From NCBI RefSeq assembly GCF_002221505.1, contig NZ_CP011037.1, positions 434,001 through 498,000 of the forward strand: DNA of 64,000 nucleotides. Direction: 5' to 3'. Origin of the DNA: Pseudoalteromonas nigrifaciens. GTDB lineage: Bacteria; Pseudomonadota; Gammaproteobacteria; Enterobacterales; Alteromonadaceae. Each line of letters opens with the position of its first letter. Position 1 is the first letter of the stretch. Positions 28,596 to 37,292 of the stretch are shown one piece after another. Made by a program: the position numbers and the translations under genes. A model generated the notes under the pieces. It was given only the letters and a program-made list of their open reading frames with translations. It did no database searches and was not told the origin of the DNA.

Positions 28596-30071
28596 ATGAC
28601 ACAACAAATTTTGCAAAATAACGCGCCTAAAAACCAATTTAAGCAATGGTTATTACTGCTACTTGGGCCAAGCATAATGCTATTGACCTGTTTACTCGAT
28701 CCCCCTACGGGCATGTCCAGTGCAGCGTTTAAAACTGCTGGGTTAGCATTTTGGATGGCGTCGTGGTGGGTAAGCGAAGTAGTACCTATTCCGGCGACTG
28801 CTTTATTGCCACTTGTTATATCGCCACTGGCTGGTATAGCAGGTATGAAAAGTGTAGCCGCGCCTTATGCTCATCCATTAATATTTTTATTTTTAGGTGG
28901 GTTTTTAATTTCTATCGCAATGGAGCGCTGGGGGTTACATAAACGCATAGCACTGAGCACCATGTTGTATGCAGGCACTAAGCCTAGCTTACAAATATTA
29001 GCTATGATGCTGGTTACGGCTTTTTTATCTATGTGGATGTCAAATACAGCCACTGCAGTGATGATGCTACCAATAGCTTTGTCTATTACACATTTAGTAA
29101 AGCAGTCAGATCCTAGCAATGAAGGATTTGGAAAAGCTTTACTACTTTCTATTGCTTATGGTGCCAGTATTGGTGGTATTGCAACATTAATCGGTACTCC
29201 GCCTAATGCTTTAATGGCAGCTTACTTGTCCGATAGCTACCAAATAGAAATTGGCTTTGCACAGTGGATGCTAGTCGGTGTGCCACTGGCGGTAAGTATG
29301 CTGTTTATTAGTTGGATTTGGCTTACAAAGTTTGCTTATAAAGTAGACGCAGGTATTAAAAATAATCAAAAAATAGACACCAAAGCTGTATTTACTGAAC
29401 AATTAAAAGCACTTGGTGAAATGCAACGCGCCGAAAAAGGCGTGTTATTTGTATTTGTGCTTGCTGGTGCGTGTTGGATATTTAGACCTTTGCTAGGCGA
29501 GTTTAGTGGTTTGAGTATTTCAGACACCACTATTGCGATTGCAGCGGCGTTATTATTATTTGTATTGCCTGCAAATAAAGGCACTAACGAGCGTATTTTA
29601 GATTGGGAAAGCGCTGCTAGAGTGCCATGGGGCGTATTATTATTGTTTGGTGGTGGCTTAACACTTGCCTCGCAAATAAAGTCATCGGGCTTGGCGCAAT
29701 ATATTGCACAAATGATTCAAGGCGCGAGTGCTATTCCTCTCGTTATGAGTATTTTAGTGGTCGTTGCATTAATTACATTTTTAACCGAAATCACCAGTAA
29801 CACCGCCACCGCGGCTGGTTTTTTACCCCTACTGGGCCCCGTTGCAGAATCGATTGCAGGCTCACCACTTGTGTGGGTTATTCCGGCGGCGATTGCCTGT
29901 AGTTGTGCATTTATGATGCCAGTAGCCACCCCACCAAATGCAATTGTGTTTGGCTCAGGGCAAATACAAATGCGCGACATGATACGTGCAGGCTTTGTGC
30001 TTAATATTGTGGCAATTGTTTTAATTACTCTAGTAACAATGACAATTGCAGCGCAAGTATTTGGCTTTTAA
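28596..30071 (+). CDS. DASS-family Na+/dicarboxylate symporter
   Basis: 491 aa, about 11-12 TM helices. The first substrate-binding SNT motif is in MWMSNTATAVMMLPIALS, and the second is in LTEITSNTATAAGFLPLLG. GTPPNALM and ATPPNAIVFGSG are further family signatures. DASS (SLC13) carriers import succinate, fumarate, malate or related anions with Na+. It is co-transcribed with the porin behind a sigma-54 promoter next to dctBD, replacing the more common DctPQM TRAP system. Confidence 0.9.
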   Translation: MTQQILQNNAPKNQFKQWLLLLLGPSIMLLTCLLDPPTGMSSAAFKTAGLAFWMASWWVSEVVPIPATALLPLVISPLAGIAGMKSVAAPYAHPLIFLFLGGFLISIAMERWGLHKRIALSTMLYAGTKPSLQILAMMLVTAFLSMWMSNTATAVMMLPIALSITHLVKQSDPSNEGFGKALLLSIAYGASIGGIATLIGTPPNALMAAYLSDSYQIEIGFAQWMLVGVPLAVSMLFISWIWLTKFAYKVDAGIKNNQKIDTKAVFTEQLKALGEMQRAEKGVLFVFVLAGACWIFRPLLGEFSGLSISDTTIAIAAALLLFVLPANKGTNERILDWESAARVPWGVLLLFGGGLTLASQIKSSGLAQYIAQMIQGASAIPLVMSILVVVALITFLTEITSNTATAAGFLPLLGPVAESIAGSPLVWVIPAAIACSCAFMMPVATPPNAIVFGSGQIQMRDMIRAGFVLNIVAIVLITLVTMTIAAQVFGF

Positions 30072-30076
30072 ATTGC

Positions 30077-30112
30077 GCAGCTATTGGCTGCTAAACAACA
30101 GCCAATAGCTGC
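30077..30112. terminator. Strong hairpin after the DASS gene
   Basis: GCAGCTATTGGCTG and CAGCCAATAGCTGC form a perfect 14-bp stem over eight bases. No clear T run follows, so it may be a terminator or an mRNA-stabilising structure. Confidence 0.55.
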
Positions 30113-30249
30113 AATAGTTACCACTTAGTTCCAACCAAAACCAGAGTAGTTTTGTATATAGTTCAATACTATGCAAAATTACTCTTTATTGCTCGTATTA
30201 CAGAACAAGGTTATAGTCTCAAATAACTTTAAAATTTGAGTAATCTATT

Positions 30250-31671
30250 TTGACTATCGACGCACCGCAAACACCTTCGTTAACTGCACAATTTGATGAG
30301 TTACAACAGTACTTTATAAAAACTCCTTACTTGTCGATTAATAAACGCATCACAGTGTTAAAGCAATTGCGCAGTCGTGTTGTAGAGTTTGAGCAAGAGC
30401 TGATAGACGCAGTATCAAAAGACTTTGGTTATCGCACCGCATTTGACACCTTGCTAGGCGATATATTACCCACCATGCAAGCCTTAGCGCACACCATAAA
30501 AAAACTACCAAAGTGGTCTAAACCAAGCAAGCGATCAGTAGGTTTAAGCTTGTGGCCTTCAAAGGTGAGCGTAACATACCAGCCTAAAGGCGTGGTTGGC
30601 ATTATAGCGCCTTGGAATTACCCAATACAGCTTGCCATTGTGCCTGTTATTACCGCATTGGCAGCGGGTAATCGTACAATGTTGAAGCTCAGTGAGTTTA
30701 CCCCCCACACCAATCAAGTGCTTGAAAAGCTATTTAGTGGTGAACTAGAGCAGCATTGTAAAATAATACAAGGGGGGAGTGACGTTGCTAGTGAGTTTTC
30801 ATCGCTGCCATTTGCACACCTGTTTTTTACAGGCTCAATTGCGGTAGGTAAGTTAGTAATGGGCGCTGCAAGTGCTAATTTAACGCCAGTTACCTTAGAG
30901 CTTGGCGGTAAATCGCCTGTTATTATTACTGAAAAAGCAGATATTAAAAAAGCGGCGCAAGCAATACTCTTTGGTAAAATGGCCAATGCTGGGCAAATTT
31001 GTGTTGCCCCCGATTATGTATTTGTACCCAAAGAGCTTGAGCATCAGTTGGTGCAACACTTGTGTGAATTATATAAGAAACACTACAAACAAGGGGTAGA
31101 AGGTAAAAATTTAACCTCTATTGTAAGCGATGCTCACTATGCACGCTTATCTGGCTATTTAGAACAAGCACAGCAGCTAGGCGCAACCATAATTAAACCT
31201 CTTGAAGATAACCAGCAAGACCCAGATAAACATCGAATGGGGCTAAATATTGTCACCCAAGTAACCGATGAAATGCAATTAATGAAAGATGAGCTATTTG
31301 GCCCAATATTACCTGTAATGAGTTACACCAACTTAGAGCACGCAATAAGTTATATAAAGCAGCATCATCACCCATTAGCCTTGTATATTTTAGGGCAAAA
31401 TAAACAAATTCAAGAATATATTATAAAGCAAACACTAAGTGGTACTGTTGCGGTTAACGACACCTTAGTGCAAGTAACTGCCGATGATGCGCCGTTTGGT
31501 GGAGTGGGGCATTCTGGAATGGGGCATTATCATGCTAATGAAGGGTTTTTAACCTTTAGCCATGCTAAAAACACGCTGGTTTCTGGATCATTCAATCCAC
31601 GTATCGGCATGCTACTTAAACAAAGCAAAGTACTAATTAAGTTATTAAAGTGGCTTTATATTAAAAAGTAG
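30250..31671 (+). CDS. Coniferyl-aldehyde-dehydrogenase-like ALDH
   Basis: 473 aa. The NAD(P)-binding stretch is IIAPWNYPIQLAIVPVITAL, the general-base Glu is in TLELGGKSP, and the catalytic Cys is in NAGQICVAPDY. The C-terminal motif is DDAPFGGVGHSGMG. Length and sequence fit the coniferyl aldehyde dehydrogenase/fatty-aldehyde branch of class-3-like ALDHs, oxidising aldehydes to acids. The C-terminus (GMLLKQSKVLIKLLKWLYIKK region) is hydrophobic and basic and may bind membrane. The apparent start is TTG with only a weak ribosome site. No in-frame ATG lies near it. Confidence 0.88.
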   Translation: MTIDAPQTPSLTAQFDELQQYFIKTPYLSINKRITVLKQLRSRVVEFEQELIDAVSKDFGYRTAFDTLLGDILPTMQALAHTIKKLPKWSKPSKRSVGLSLWPSKVSVTYQPKGVVGIIAPWNYPIQLAIVPVITALAAGNRTMLKLSEFTPHTNQVLEKLFSGELEQHCKIIQGGSDVASEFSSLPFAHLFFTGSIAVGKLVMGAASANLTPVTLELGGKSPVIITEKADIKKAAQAILFGKMANAGQICVAPDYVFVPKELEHQLVQHLCELYKKHYKQGVEGKNLTSIVSDAHYARLSGYLEQAQQLGATIIKPLEDNQQDPDKHRMGLNIVTQVTDEMQLMKDELFGPILPVMSYTNLEHAISYIKQHHHPLALYILGQNKQIQEYIIKQTLSGTVAVNDTLVQVTADDAPFGGVGHSGMGHYHANEGFLTFSHAKNTLVSGSFNPRIGMLLKQSKVLIKLLKWLYIKK

Positions 31672-31741
31672 TGAATATAACAAAAAGGCTAAACTCATCT
31701 TACTGCATTAGTTAGTATTAGCGAGCTTAGCCTTGTTATTT

Positions 31742-31778
31742 AAACGCTGTTTTAGAGCAATTAATTAAAACAGCGTTT
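31742..31778. terminator. Bidirectional terminator between convergent genes
   Basis: AAACGCTGTTTTA and TAAAACAGCGTTT form a 13-bp stem with an 11-nt loop. A second, looser pair (AAGGCTAA near 31684 and TTAGCCTT near 31728) precedes it. Both separate the ALDH and Sel1 genes. Confidence 0.7.
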
Positions 31779-31789
31779 AAAGCAGTTTA

Positions 31790-32515
31790 TTAAAACAACC
31801 GCCCTTCACCAGCGTAAGTGCCGGCTAAAATTCTGGCATAAATAGCGTCGGCTTTTTCTTTTGCTTCTTCAACTTCTTTAGGCAGCATTTTTTGCTCGTC
31901 GAGCTTGCGACTATGGCTTGCTTGCATATTGCCGTTATACTCGGCAATGGTGTTCCAAATATATGACTTTTCTAAATTCTTAGGCATGCCTAAGCCTTCA
32001 AAGTACATTAAAGCTAAATTAAATTGCGCCAAAGTATAATTATTGGCTGCAGCTTTTTCATACCACGTTTTAGCAAGTTCATAATCTACGCTTACGCCAT
32101 CACCATTGGCATACATAACGCCTAGGTTAAATTGTGCAGCGGGTAGGTTTTTGTTTGCCGCTTGTTCAAATAACTTTATTGCCATTTGTTTGTCGAGTTT
32201 TACCCCGTTGCCTTCATCGTATAAAACAGCGAGAGCAAACATAGAATCAGGGTGGTTTTTTGCTACCCCTTGTTGGTAAAGTTGAGCAGCTTTACGGTAG
32301 TCACGCGTTACACCATAACCACCTTCATATAATTTACCCAGCTCATAAATACCAGGGGCAAAGCCTTTATCTGCTAGGTAATTAAACTCTTTTAGTGCTT
32401 GTGCAAACTCGCCTTCATTAGCGGCTTTGATCCCTTCCTCCAACCCGGCATGAGCGAAAGGGCTGCTAAGTAAAATGCCAGCTAGGAGTAAGGTTTTTAA
32501 ATTAAACTGTGACAT
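31790..32515 (-). CDS. Sel1-like repeat (TPR) exported protein
   Basis: 241 aa from the ATG at 32515, which has GGAGAC upstream. An earlier in-frame start lacks one. The signal peptide ends near SSPFAHA. Sel1-type repeats of ~36 residues follow: YELGKLYEGGYGVTRDYRKA, MFALAVLYDEGNGVKLDKQM, FNLGVMYANGDGVSVDYELA, FNLALMYFEGLGMPKNLEKS. Such solenoids bind protein partners in the periplasm. No enzymatic domain is present, and the partner is unknown. Confidence 0.9.
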   Translation of the reverse strand: MSQFNLKTLLLAGILLSSPFAHAGLEEGIKAANEGEFAQALKEFNYLADKGFAPGIYELGKLYEGGYGVTRDYRKAAQLYQQGVAKNHPDSMFALAVLYDEGNGVKLDKQMAIKLFEQAANKNLPAAQFNLGVMYANGDGVSVDYELAKTWYEKAAANNYTLAQFNLALMYFEGLGMPKNLEKSYIWNTIAEYNGNMQASHSRKLDEQKMLPKEVEEAKEKADAIYARILAGTYAGEGRLF

Positions 32516-32597
32516 AAGAATGTCTCCAATAAGTGATAGTTGCAATGTGTATTATTTAAACATTATTCTATTTAAAATTTTTGTGCTAAATGAGGTA

Positions 32598-32735
32598 ATG
32601 CAACGTTTAAAGATTAAGTGCAAAGTTTATTGCTTGTTATGTTTTACGCTGGCCTTAGTATTAAGCACCGCATTAGCAAATGCAAAGTACGCTTATTATA
32701 GCCTAAAGCCGAGCAGAGTTGTTTTAGCAGTGTAA
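32598..32735 (+). CDS. Possible small secreted peptide gene
   Basis: 45 codons. MQRLKIKCKVYCLLCFTLAL and a following VLSTALANA look like a signal peptide with an AxA cleavage site, leaving a ~16-residue basic peptide. GAGG lies only three bases before the ATG, which is short. A good terminator follows 34 bp after the stop, which suggests the region is transcribed. No homologue is recognised, and it could be a chance frame. Confidence 0.3.
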   Translation: MQRLKIKCKVYCLLCFTLALVLSTALANAKYAYYSLKPSRVVLAV

Positions 32736-32768
32736 GATACAGATATTACAAAAAATTTAAAGCAGTAA

Positions 32769-32788
32769 AAAAGCCCTTTCGGGCTTTT
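32769..32788 (+). terminator. Terminator hairpin
   Basis: AAAAGCCC and GGGCTTTT with a TTTC loop form a compact stable hairpin. Between 32516 and 33026 this and the small frame at 32598 are the only features seen. Confidence 0.75.
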
Positions 32789-33026
32789 GGGTCATATCAA
32801 CCGTCACTAATATGAAAAATGAAGATGTAGGCTAAGCTTTGTTTATTACAACCCGAGCAACATAAGTATTACGGGCTTATAAAAATAACAGCATCCGTGC
32901 TGAAAGTTCATCCTTGGGCACTGAGGTCGGCACATTTAACTTATGCGAGTGATTATCAGTTAGATTTAAATTAAAGTCAAATGCAAATAAAAACTATTAT
33001 CAACTTTGTGTGTGCGCAGGAGAGTT

Positions 33027-33890
33027 ATGTTAATTAAAATAAATACAAAAAAAATAATACATTTAATGATAGCCGTCAGCTTTGTACTTTTAGCTAGCTG
33101 CTCTACTTCTTTTGCTTATAACAATTTACCTTGGCTATCATCATTTTGGGTAGATGACTACATAGACCTAAACAGTAGCCAAGCAAAACAACTTAAAATT
33201 ATAATTAAACAAACCCGTAATTGGCATCGTCAGGTAGAGCTGCCTAAGTACAAGCAAGATCTTATCAAGTTACAAAAAACATTTAATAGTGAGTTTAATA
33301 TCAGCGATTTAACACAGCAGGTTACTGTAGCTAAATTGCATTGGAGCAATTTATTAATACAGGTTAAAGCGCCTTTAATCGAATTGGCTAAAACACTTAG
33401 TACTAAGCAACAACAAGAGCTTGTAACTAACATACAAGCTAACTTAGCTGACGAGTTAAAACAGTATCAAGAGCAAACGGCGCAACAACTAAGCGAGGAG
33501 CGCCTAAAAGAGCAGCTTAATTATTATAAAGATTGGTTAGGGAAATTAACTAAGCAGCAAACCCAGCTTATAACATTGGCTAACGAGCAGCATATTAATA
33601 CCTTTGTGCTTTGGCAGCGCTATAAGCAAAATAGGTTAAACGCACTGCAACACGCTTTTAATTATGAATTACGTAATGTTGAGCAGTTTGATCAGCAAAT
33701 GGGCATTATAATTACCGAGCGTGAATATTTTATTAGTGAAGAATTAGCGGCCAAAAACCAAGCTAATTTAATGGCTCATGTAAATTTACTTGTTAGTTTA
33801 AATAGTACTTTATCGGATAAACAACGCCGCCACGTAAATAAGCACTTTGCTGAGTTGATAGAGACTGTGGATGATCTTATTGCTGATTAG
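33027..33890 (+). CDS. DUF6279 family lipoprotein
   Basis: 287 aa from the ATG at 33027, preceded by AGGAGAG at ideal spacing. An earlier start 21 bp upstream is not supported. The lipoprotein signal MLIKINTKKIIHLMIAV...LLASC is followed by AYNNLPWLSSFWVDDYIDL, the hallmark of DUF6279. The remainder is alpha-helical and rich in Gln and Leu, probably coiled. The function is unknown; it would be a periplasm-facing lipoprotein. Confidence 0.82.
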   Translation: MLIKINTKKIIHLMIAVSFVLLASCSTSFAYNNLPWLSSFWVDDYIDLNSSQAKQLKIIIKQTRNWHRQVELPKYKQDLIKLQKTFNSEFNISDLTQQVTVAKLHWSNLLIQVKAPLIELAKTLSTKQQQELVTNIQANLADELKQYQEQTAQQLSEERLKEQLNYYKDWLGKLTKQQTQLITLANEQHINTFVLWQRYKQNRLNALQHAFNYELRNVEQFDQQMGIIITEREYFISEELAAKNQANLMAHVNLLVSLNSTLSDKQRRHVNKHFAELIETVDDLIAD

Positions 33891-34021
33891 GTTTTTTGCG
33901 CAGTACAGTAACGAATTTTTATATAATTATTTACCAGCAGGGCTGCTATTGTAGGTAAACTATTTTGTTATATTTATGTTTCACGCTAAACTAATTTTTT
34001 ATTTTTTATCAAGTTTCATAA

Positions 34022-35053
34022 ATGGATATAGCAGCACTTAATAGTACAGAGTTTTTAAGGAAAAATGTTCTCAAATGGGTCAGCTTATGCTTTGGTTGCT
34101 TGGCGTTGGTATTTTCAGGTTTTAATCTTGCTGTGAATAATTTAAGTGTGCTTGGTTATTTTGAAGCTGTTTTTGCGCTGTATTGTTTTTGCATTTATTT
34201 TCGTTTGGGTAAACACCCGGTGCAAGTTTGGCAGTCTGTTGTTATGTGTGCCTTTATTTCTTTTATTGTGGTTTTTGGGGCTTATATGGCCACGCTTAAT
34301 AATGCGGTGTTTGTTTGGGCGTTGGTGCTGCCTACTATGTATTATTTATTGCTAGGAAAAAACTATGGATTTATTTTTTCTATGGTTTTGCTTAGCTTAC
34401 AAAGTATTGTATTAATGAATAAATCCTCGTTAGCTCCTTTTACTTCTCTGAATTTATATTTAAATATATTATTTGCTTATATTGTTATTTGGGCTATTTC
34501 ACATACATTTGAAAGCAACCGCGCACAGTTTTCAAAAAGACTTAAAAACCTTGCCATGCTTGACCCTCTGACCGGATCGGGTAATCGTTTGGCAATGAAT
34601 CATTATTTTTCGGTTGAGTTACATGAGCGTACCCAGCTTTACTTATTTTTAGTTGATTTAGATTTTTTTAAGCAAATAAATGATAAATACGGCCACGATG
34701 TGGGCGATAAAGTACTGATAGAAGTAGCCACGCTATTAAAGGTCACTTTTGCTAAAGGTTATGTTTTTAGGATCGGGGGCGAGGAGTTTGCACTTATAAG
34801 CTCGTTTAATAGTGAGCATGCAGCGCTTGCTGTTGCCGAAAAAGTAAGAGCAGCACTGGAAAATAAATACATAAACGTTGATAACTATAAAATAAACCTA
34901 ACAGCAAGTATTGGCGTTGCACGTTATAAACCCCAACAATCACTCAATGAATTGCTTAAAGCAGCCGATAAACAGCTTTATAAAGCCAAAGATTTAGGGC
35001 GCAATAGCGTTTATTATCCAGCGGTTAAAAGTGACAAAACAGCGCTTATATAA
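34022..35053 (+). CDS. Membrane diguanylate cyclase (GGDEF)
   Basis: 343 aa. Five to six TM helices lie in residues ~18-165. A GGDEF domain follows (about 180-335) with DPLTGSGNRLAMN, the Mg-binding VDLDFFKQINDKYGHDVGD block and the active site GGEEF. It makes cyclic di-GMP from two GTP. The RxxD inhibitory site expected just upstream of GGEEF is absent (FAKG at that position), so product inhibition by this route is unlikely. The signal sensed by the membrane part is unknown. It is a single gene convergent with the LysR gene, with a 3-bp gap. Confidence 0.92.
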   Translation: MDIAALNSTEFLRKNVLKWVSLCFGCLALVFSGFNLAVNNLSVLGYFEAVFALYCFCIYFRLGKHPVQVWQSVVMCAFISFIVVFGAYMATLNNAVFVWALVLPTMYYLLLGKNYGFIFSMVLLSLQSIVLMNKSSLAPFTSLNLYLNILFAYIVIWAISHTFESNRAQFSKRLKNLAMLDPLTGSGNRLAMNHYFSVELHERTQLYLFLVDLDFFKQINDKYGHDVGDKVLIEVATLLKVTFAKGYVFRIGGEEFALISSFNSEHAALAVAEKVRAALENKYINVDNYKINLTASIGVARYKPQQSLNELLKAADKQLYKAKDLGRNSVYYPAVKSDKTALI

Positions 35054-35056
35054 CGA

Positions 35057-35995
35057 TTAATACATGTGATCAAAATTTGGGATACTGTTTTCCCAAATCG
35101 GTTTATCTTTGCCTAAATACTCGCGCACAGCATCAAAAAATAGTCGCGTTCTGACCGGTAAGTCGCGGTGCGGATATAGCGCATACATAGCACTGTGGTC
35201 CATTATTTTTATATTGGTAAGTAATGGCACTAACTCGCCATCAATAACTTCGTTATCGAGTAAAAATGCAGGCGCCAAAAAGTAACTGGTGCCAGAGAGT
35301 GTTTTCATTAGCAATACTTCAGCGTCGTTAGCCCGAAACACACTCCTTATTTTTTGCTCGCAAGCCTCACCTTTATCGTTATAGTAATTTATTGCATCCA
35401 CTCTAAATGCATTGCTTTTATAGCTTGCCGCCGGTAATTGAGCCAGATCGCTCATAGTTTTAGGCATGCCATAGGTTTTTACAAATTCAGGTGTTGCTAA
35501 TATTAATAAACGATTACGGGCAATTTTACGCGCAATGAGCGATGAATCTTTTGGCTCGCCAATTCTAAATGCTAAATCAAACCCTTCAGATACTATATCG
35601 ACCAAGCGGTCATCTAAACGTAATTCTACTTCTACTTGTGGAAAGCGTTTTTGAAAATCATTAATAACAGGTTGTAAATAACGGCGACCAATAATGGTTG
35701 ACGCTGTTATTTTTAATAATCCACGCGGCTCTTGGTGATAGTTTTCGGCCATGCGCAGGGTTTCACCTAGCAGCTCTCTAAGGTCGGCTGCTTTTTTTAT
35801 CATTTCGGCGCCCGCTGCAGTAAGCGAAAAAGAACGTGTTGTTCTGTTTAACAACCTCACGCCAAGCTCATCTTCTAAGCGGCTAATTTGTTTTGATATA
35901 ACGGAGCGGTCAATATTACGTATTTCAGCTGCTTTGGCAAAAGAGCCTTGTTCAACCACTTCAAGTAACATTAAAAGTCGACTAGTTGTATCCAT
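35057..35995 (-). CDS. LysR-family regulator of the adjacent efflux operon
   Basis: 312 aa. The N-terminal winged helix-turn-helix is GSFAKAAEIRNIDRSVISKQ with ISRLEDELGVRLLNRTTRSF. The effector domain spans about 90-300. The sequence is of the CrgA/AaeR-like LysR branch. It is divergent from the RND efflux operon with a 118-bp gap that contains a palindrome of LysR type, so it very probably controls that operon and itself. The inducer is unknown. Confidence 0.92.
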   Translation of the reverse strand: MDTTSRLLMLLEVVEQGSFAKAAEIRNIDRSVISKQISRLEDELGVRLLNRTTRSFSLTAAGAEMIKKAADLRELLGETLRMAENYHQEPRGLLKITASTIIGRRYLQPVINDFQKRFPQVEVELRLDDRLVDIVSEGFDLAFRIGEPKDSSLIARKIARNRLLILATPEFVKTYGMPKTMSDLAQLPAASYKSNAFRVDAINYYNDKGEACEQKIRSVFRANDAEVLLMKTLSGTSYFLAPAFLLDNEVIDGELVPLLTNIKIMDHSAMYALYPHRDLPVRTRLFFDAVREYLGKDKPIWENSIPNFDHMY

Positions 35996-36016
35996 AACAT
36001 TACCTAAAATAGTTTA

Positions 36017-36037
36017 TTGATGCCATTTTGGCATTAA
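36017..36037. promoter_or_regulatory. Candidate LysR operator
   Basis: TTGATGCC, ATTTT, GGCATTAA is a near-perfect inverted repeat (7 of 8) and contains the T-N11-A pattern of LysR-type sites. It lies in the only gap between the divergent regulator and efflux genes, 22 bp from the lysR start and 77 bp from the efflux start. Confidence 0.55.
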
Positions 36038-36113
36038 TGAATTTAGAAATCTATTATTTTTGTCAGCACGATTGTTCCGTACCATGCAACGCTAATTATA
36101 AAGGAGCGTCGTA

Positions 36114-37283
36114 ATGAACAAACATTTAATTGCTGTAGCACTGGCTACAGCATCCTTAACACTTACAAGTTGTGCCGATGAAAGCACGGCTCAGTCGGCT
36201 CCAACAGCGCAACATCAGCCAATAGATGTTGCCAAGGTTATTGTTAAACCGGTACAAAGCTGGCACACCTACACAACTCGCTTAGAATCGCCTCAAGAAG
36301 TTGCTTTAATGCCACGAGTATCGGGTGTTATCGACAGCATCGAGTTTAACGAAGGCGACTTGGTAAATAAGGGCGACGTGTTATTTCAATTAGATAACCG
36401 TTCATTTACAGCCAAGGTTGCCAGCCTTGAGGCGCAAGTTAACAGTGCAAAAGCAGCGCTTGAACAAGCAATCAGTGAAGCAACCCGTGCGGTACGCTTA
36501 ACGCAGCGTAAAGCTATTTCAACTGAGCAAGCACAAGCACGTACTTCAACACTGCGCCAACGCGAAGCGCAACTAGCGGCGCTACAAGCACAGTTAACAT
36601 CGGCGCAGCTTGATTTAGAATTTACCTCAGTTGTATCGCCTATAGATGGCATTATTTCGCGCGCTAATATTACTAAAGGTAATAATATTTTAGCGGGGCA
36701 AAGCGTATTAACGTCGATTGTTTCAAATGAAAAAATGTACGCTTATTTTGATATAGACGAGCGCACTTGGAATTCATCGTTTAATGATGTTAGTGCAGCA
36801 AGCCGCCAACCTGTGGTAATGCAAAAGGTAGGTCAAGATGATTTTGCTTATTCAGGTTACATCAACTTTATTGACAACCAAATTAACGCCGCTACGGGTA
36901 CTTTACGCGTGCGAGCAGTGTTTGCAGATAATAGCGGGCAGTTACGTGCAGGTTCGTTTGCGCGTATTAAGTTAGCCGCTAATGCAATTACTGAAACAGT
37001 GATAGTGCCAGATAGAGCAATAGGTACAGATTTAAAAAATCGCTTTGTACTTACGGTCGGCGAAAACAATGTTCTGCAATATAAATTAGTAACCGTTGGA
37101 GAGCGTTATGGCTCATTACGCGCGATTACTGCAGGCCTTACAGAGGGTGATGTGATTGCTGTAAATGGCCCCGCTCGCGTCGGACCTGGTATGCCAATTT
37201 CTCCTAATACCGTCACTATTGATACCAGTGGAATTGCATTTACTTTAGGTAATAGCAACAACCAGTTAGTCGCTAAACAATAA
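36114..37283 (+). CDS. RND efflux periplasmic adaptor (membrane fusion protein)
   Basis: 389 aa. A lipoprotein-type signal (MNKHLIAVALATASLTLTSC) leads to a beta-barrel/lipoyl/hairpin arrangement: VALMPRVSGVIDSIEFNEGD (first lipoyl half), an alpha-hairpin of about residues 100-160, and FTSVVSPIDGIISRANITKG (second half). It links the inner-membrane pump to the outer-membrane channel. GGAG lies before the ATG. It is the first gene of a four-gene operon. Confidence 0.94.
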   Translation: MNKHLIAVALATASLTLTSCADESTAQSAPTAQHQPIDVAKVIVKPVQSWHTYTTRLESPQEVALMPRVSGVIDSIEFNEGDLVNKGDVLFQLDNRSFTAKVASLEAQVNSAKAALEQAISEATRAVRLTQRKAISTEQAQARTSTLRQREAQLAALQAQLTSAQLDLEFTSVVSPIDGIISRANITKGNNILAGQSVLTSIVSNEKMYAYFDIDERTWNSSFNDVSAASRQPVVMQKVGQDDFAYSGYINFIDNQINAATGTLRVRAVFADNSGQLRAGSFARIKLAANAITETVIVPDRAIGTDLKNRFVLTVGENNVLQYKLVTVGERYGSLRAITAGLTEGDVIAVNGPARVGPGMPISPNTVTIDTSGIAFTLGNSNNQLVAKQ

Positions 37284-37292
37284 GGTTTATTG

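Noticed and set aside
32475..32735. 86-codon frame containing the small peptide
   Set aside because: It starts inside the Sel1 signal-peptide coding region on the opposite strand. Only the part from 32598 has any support.
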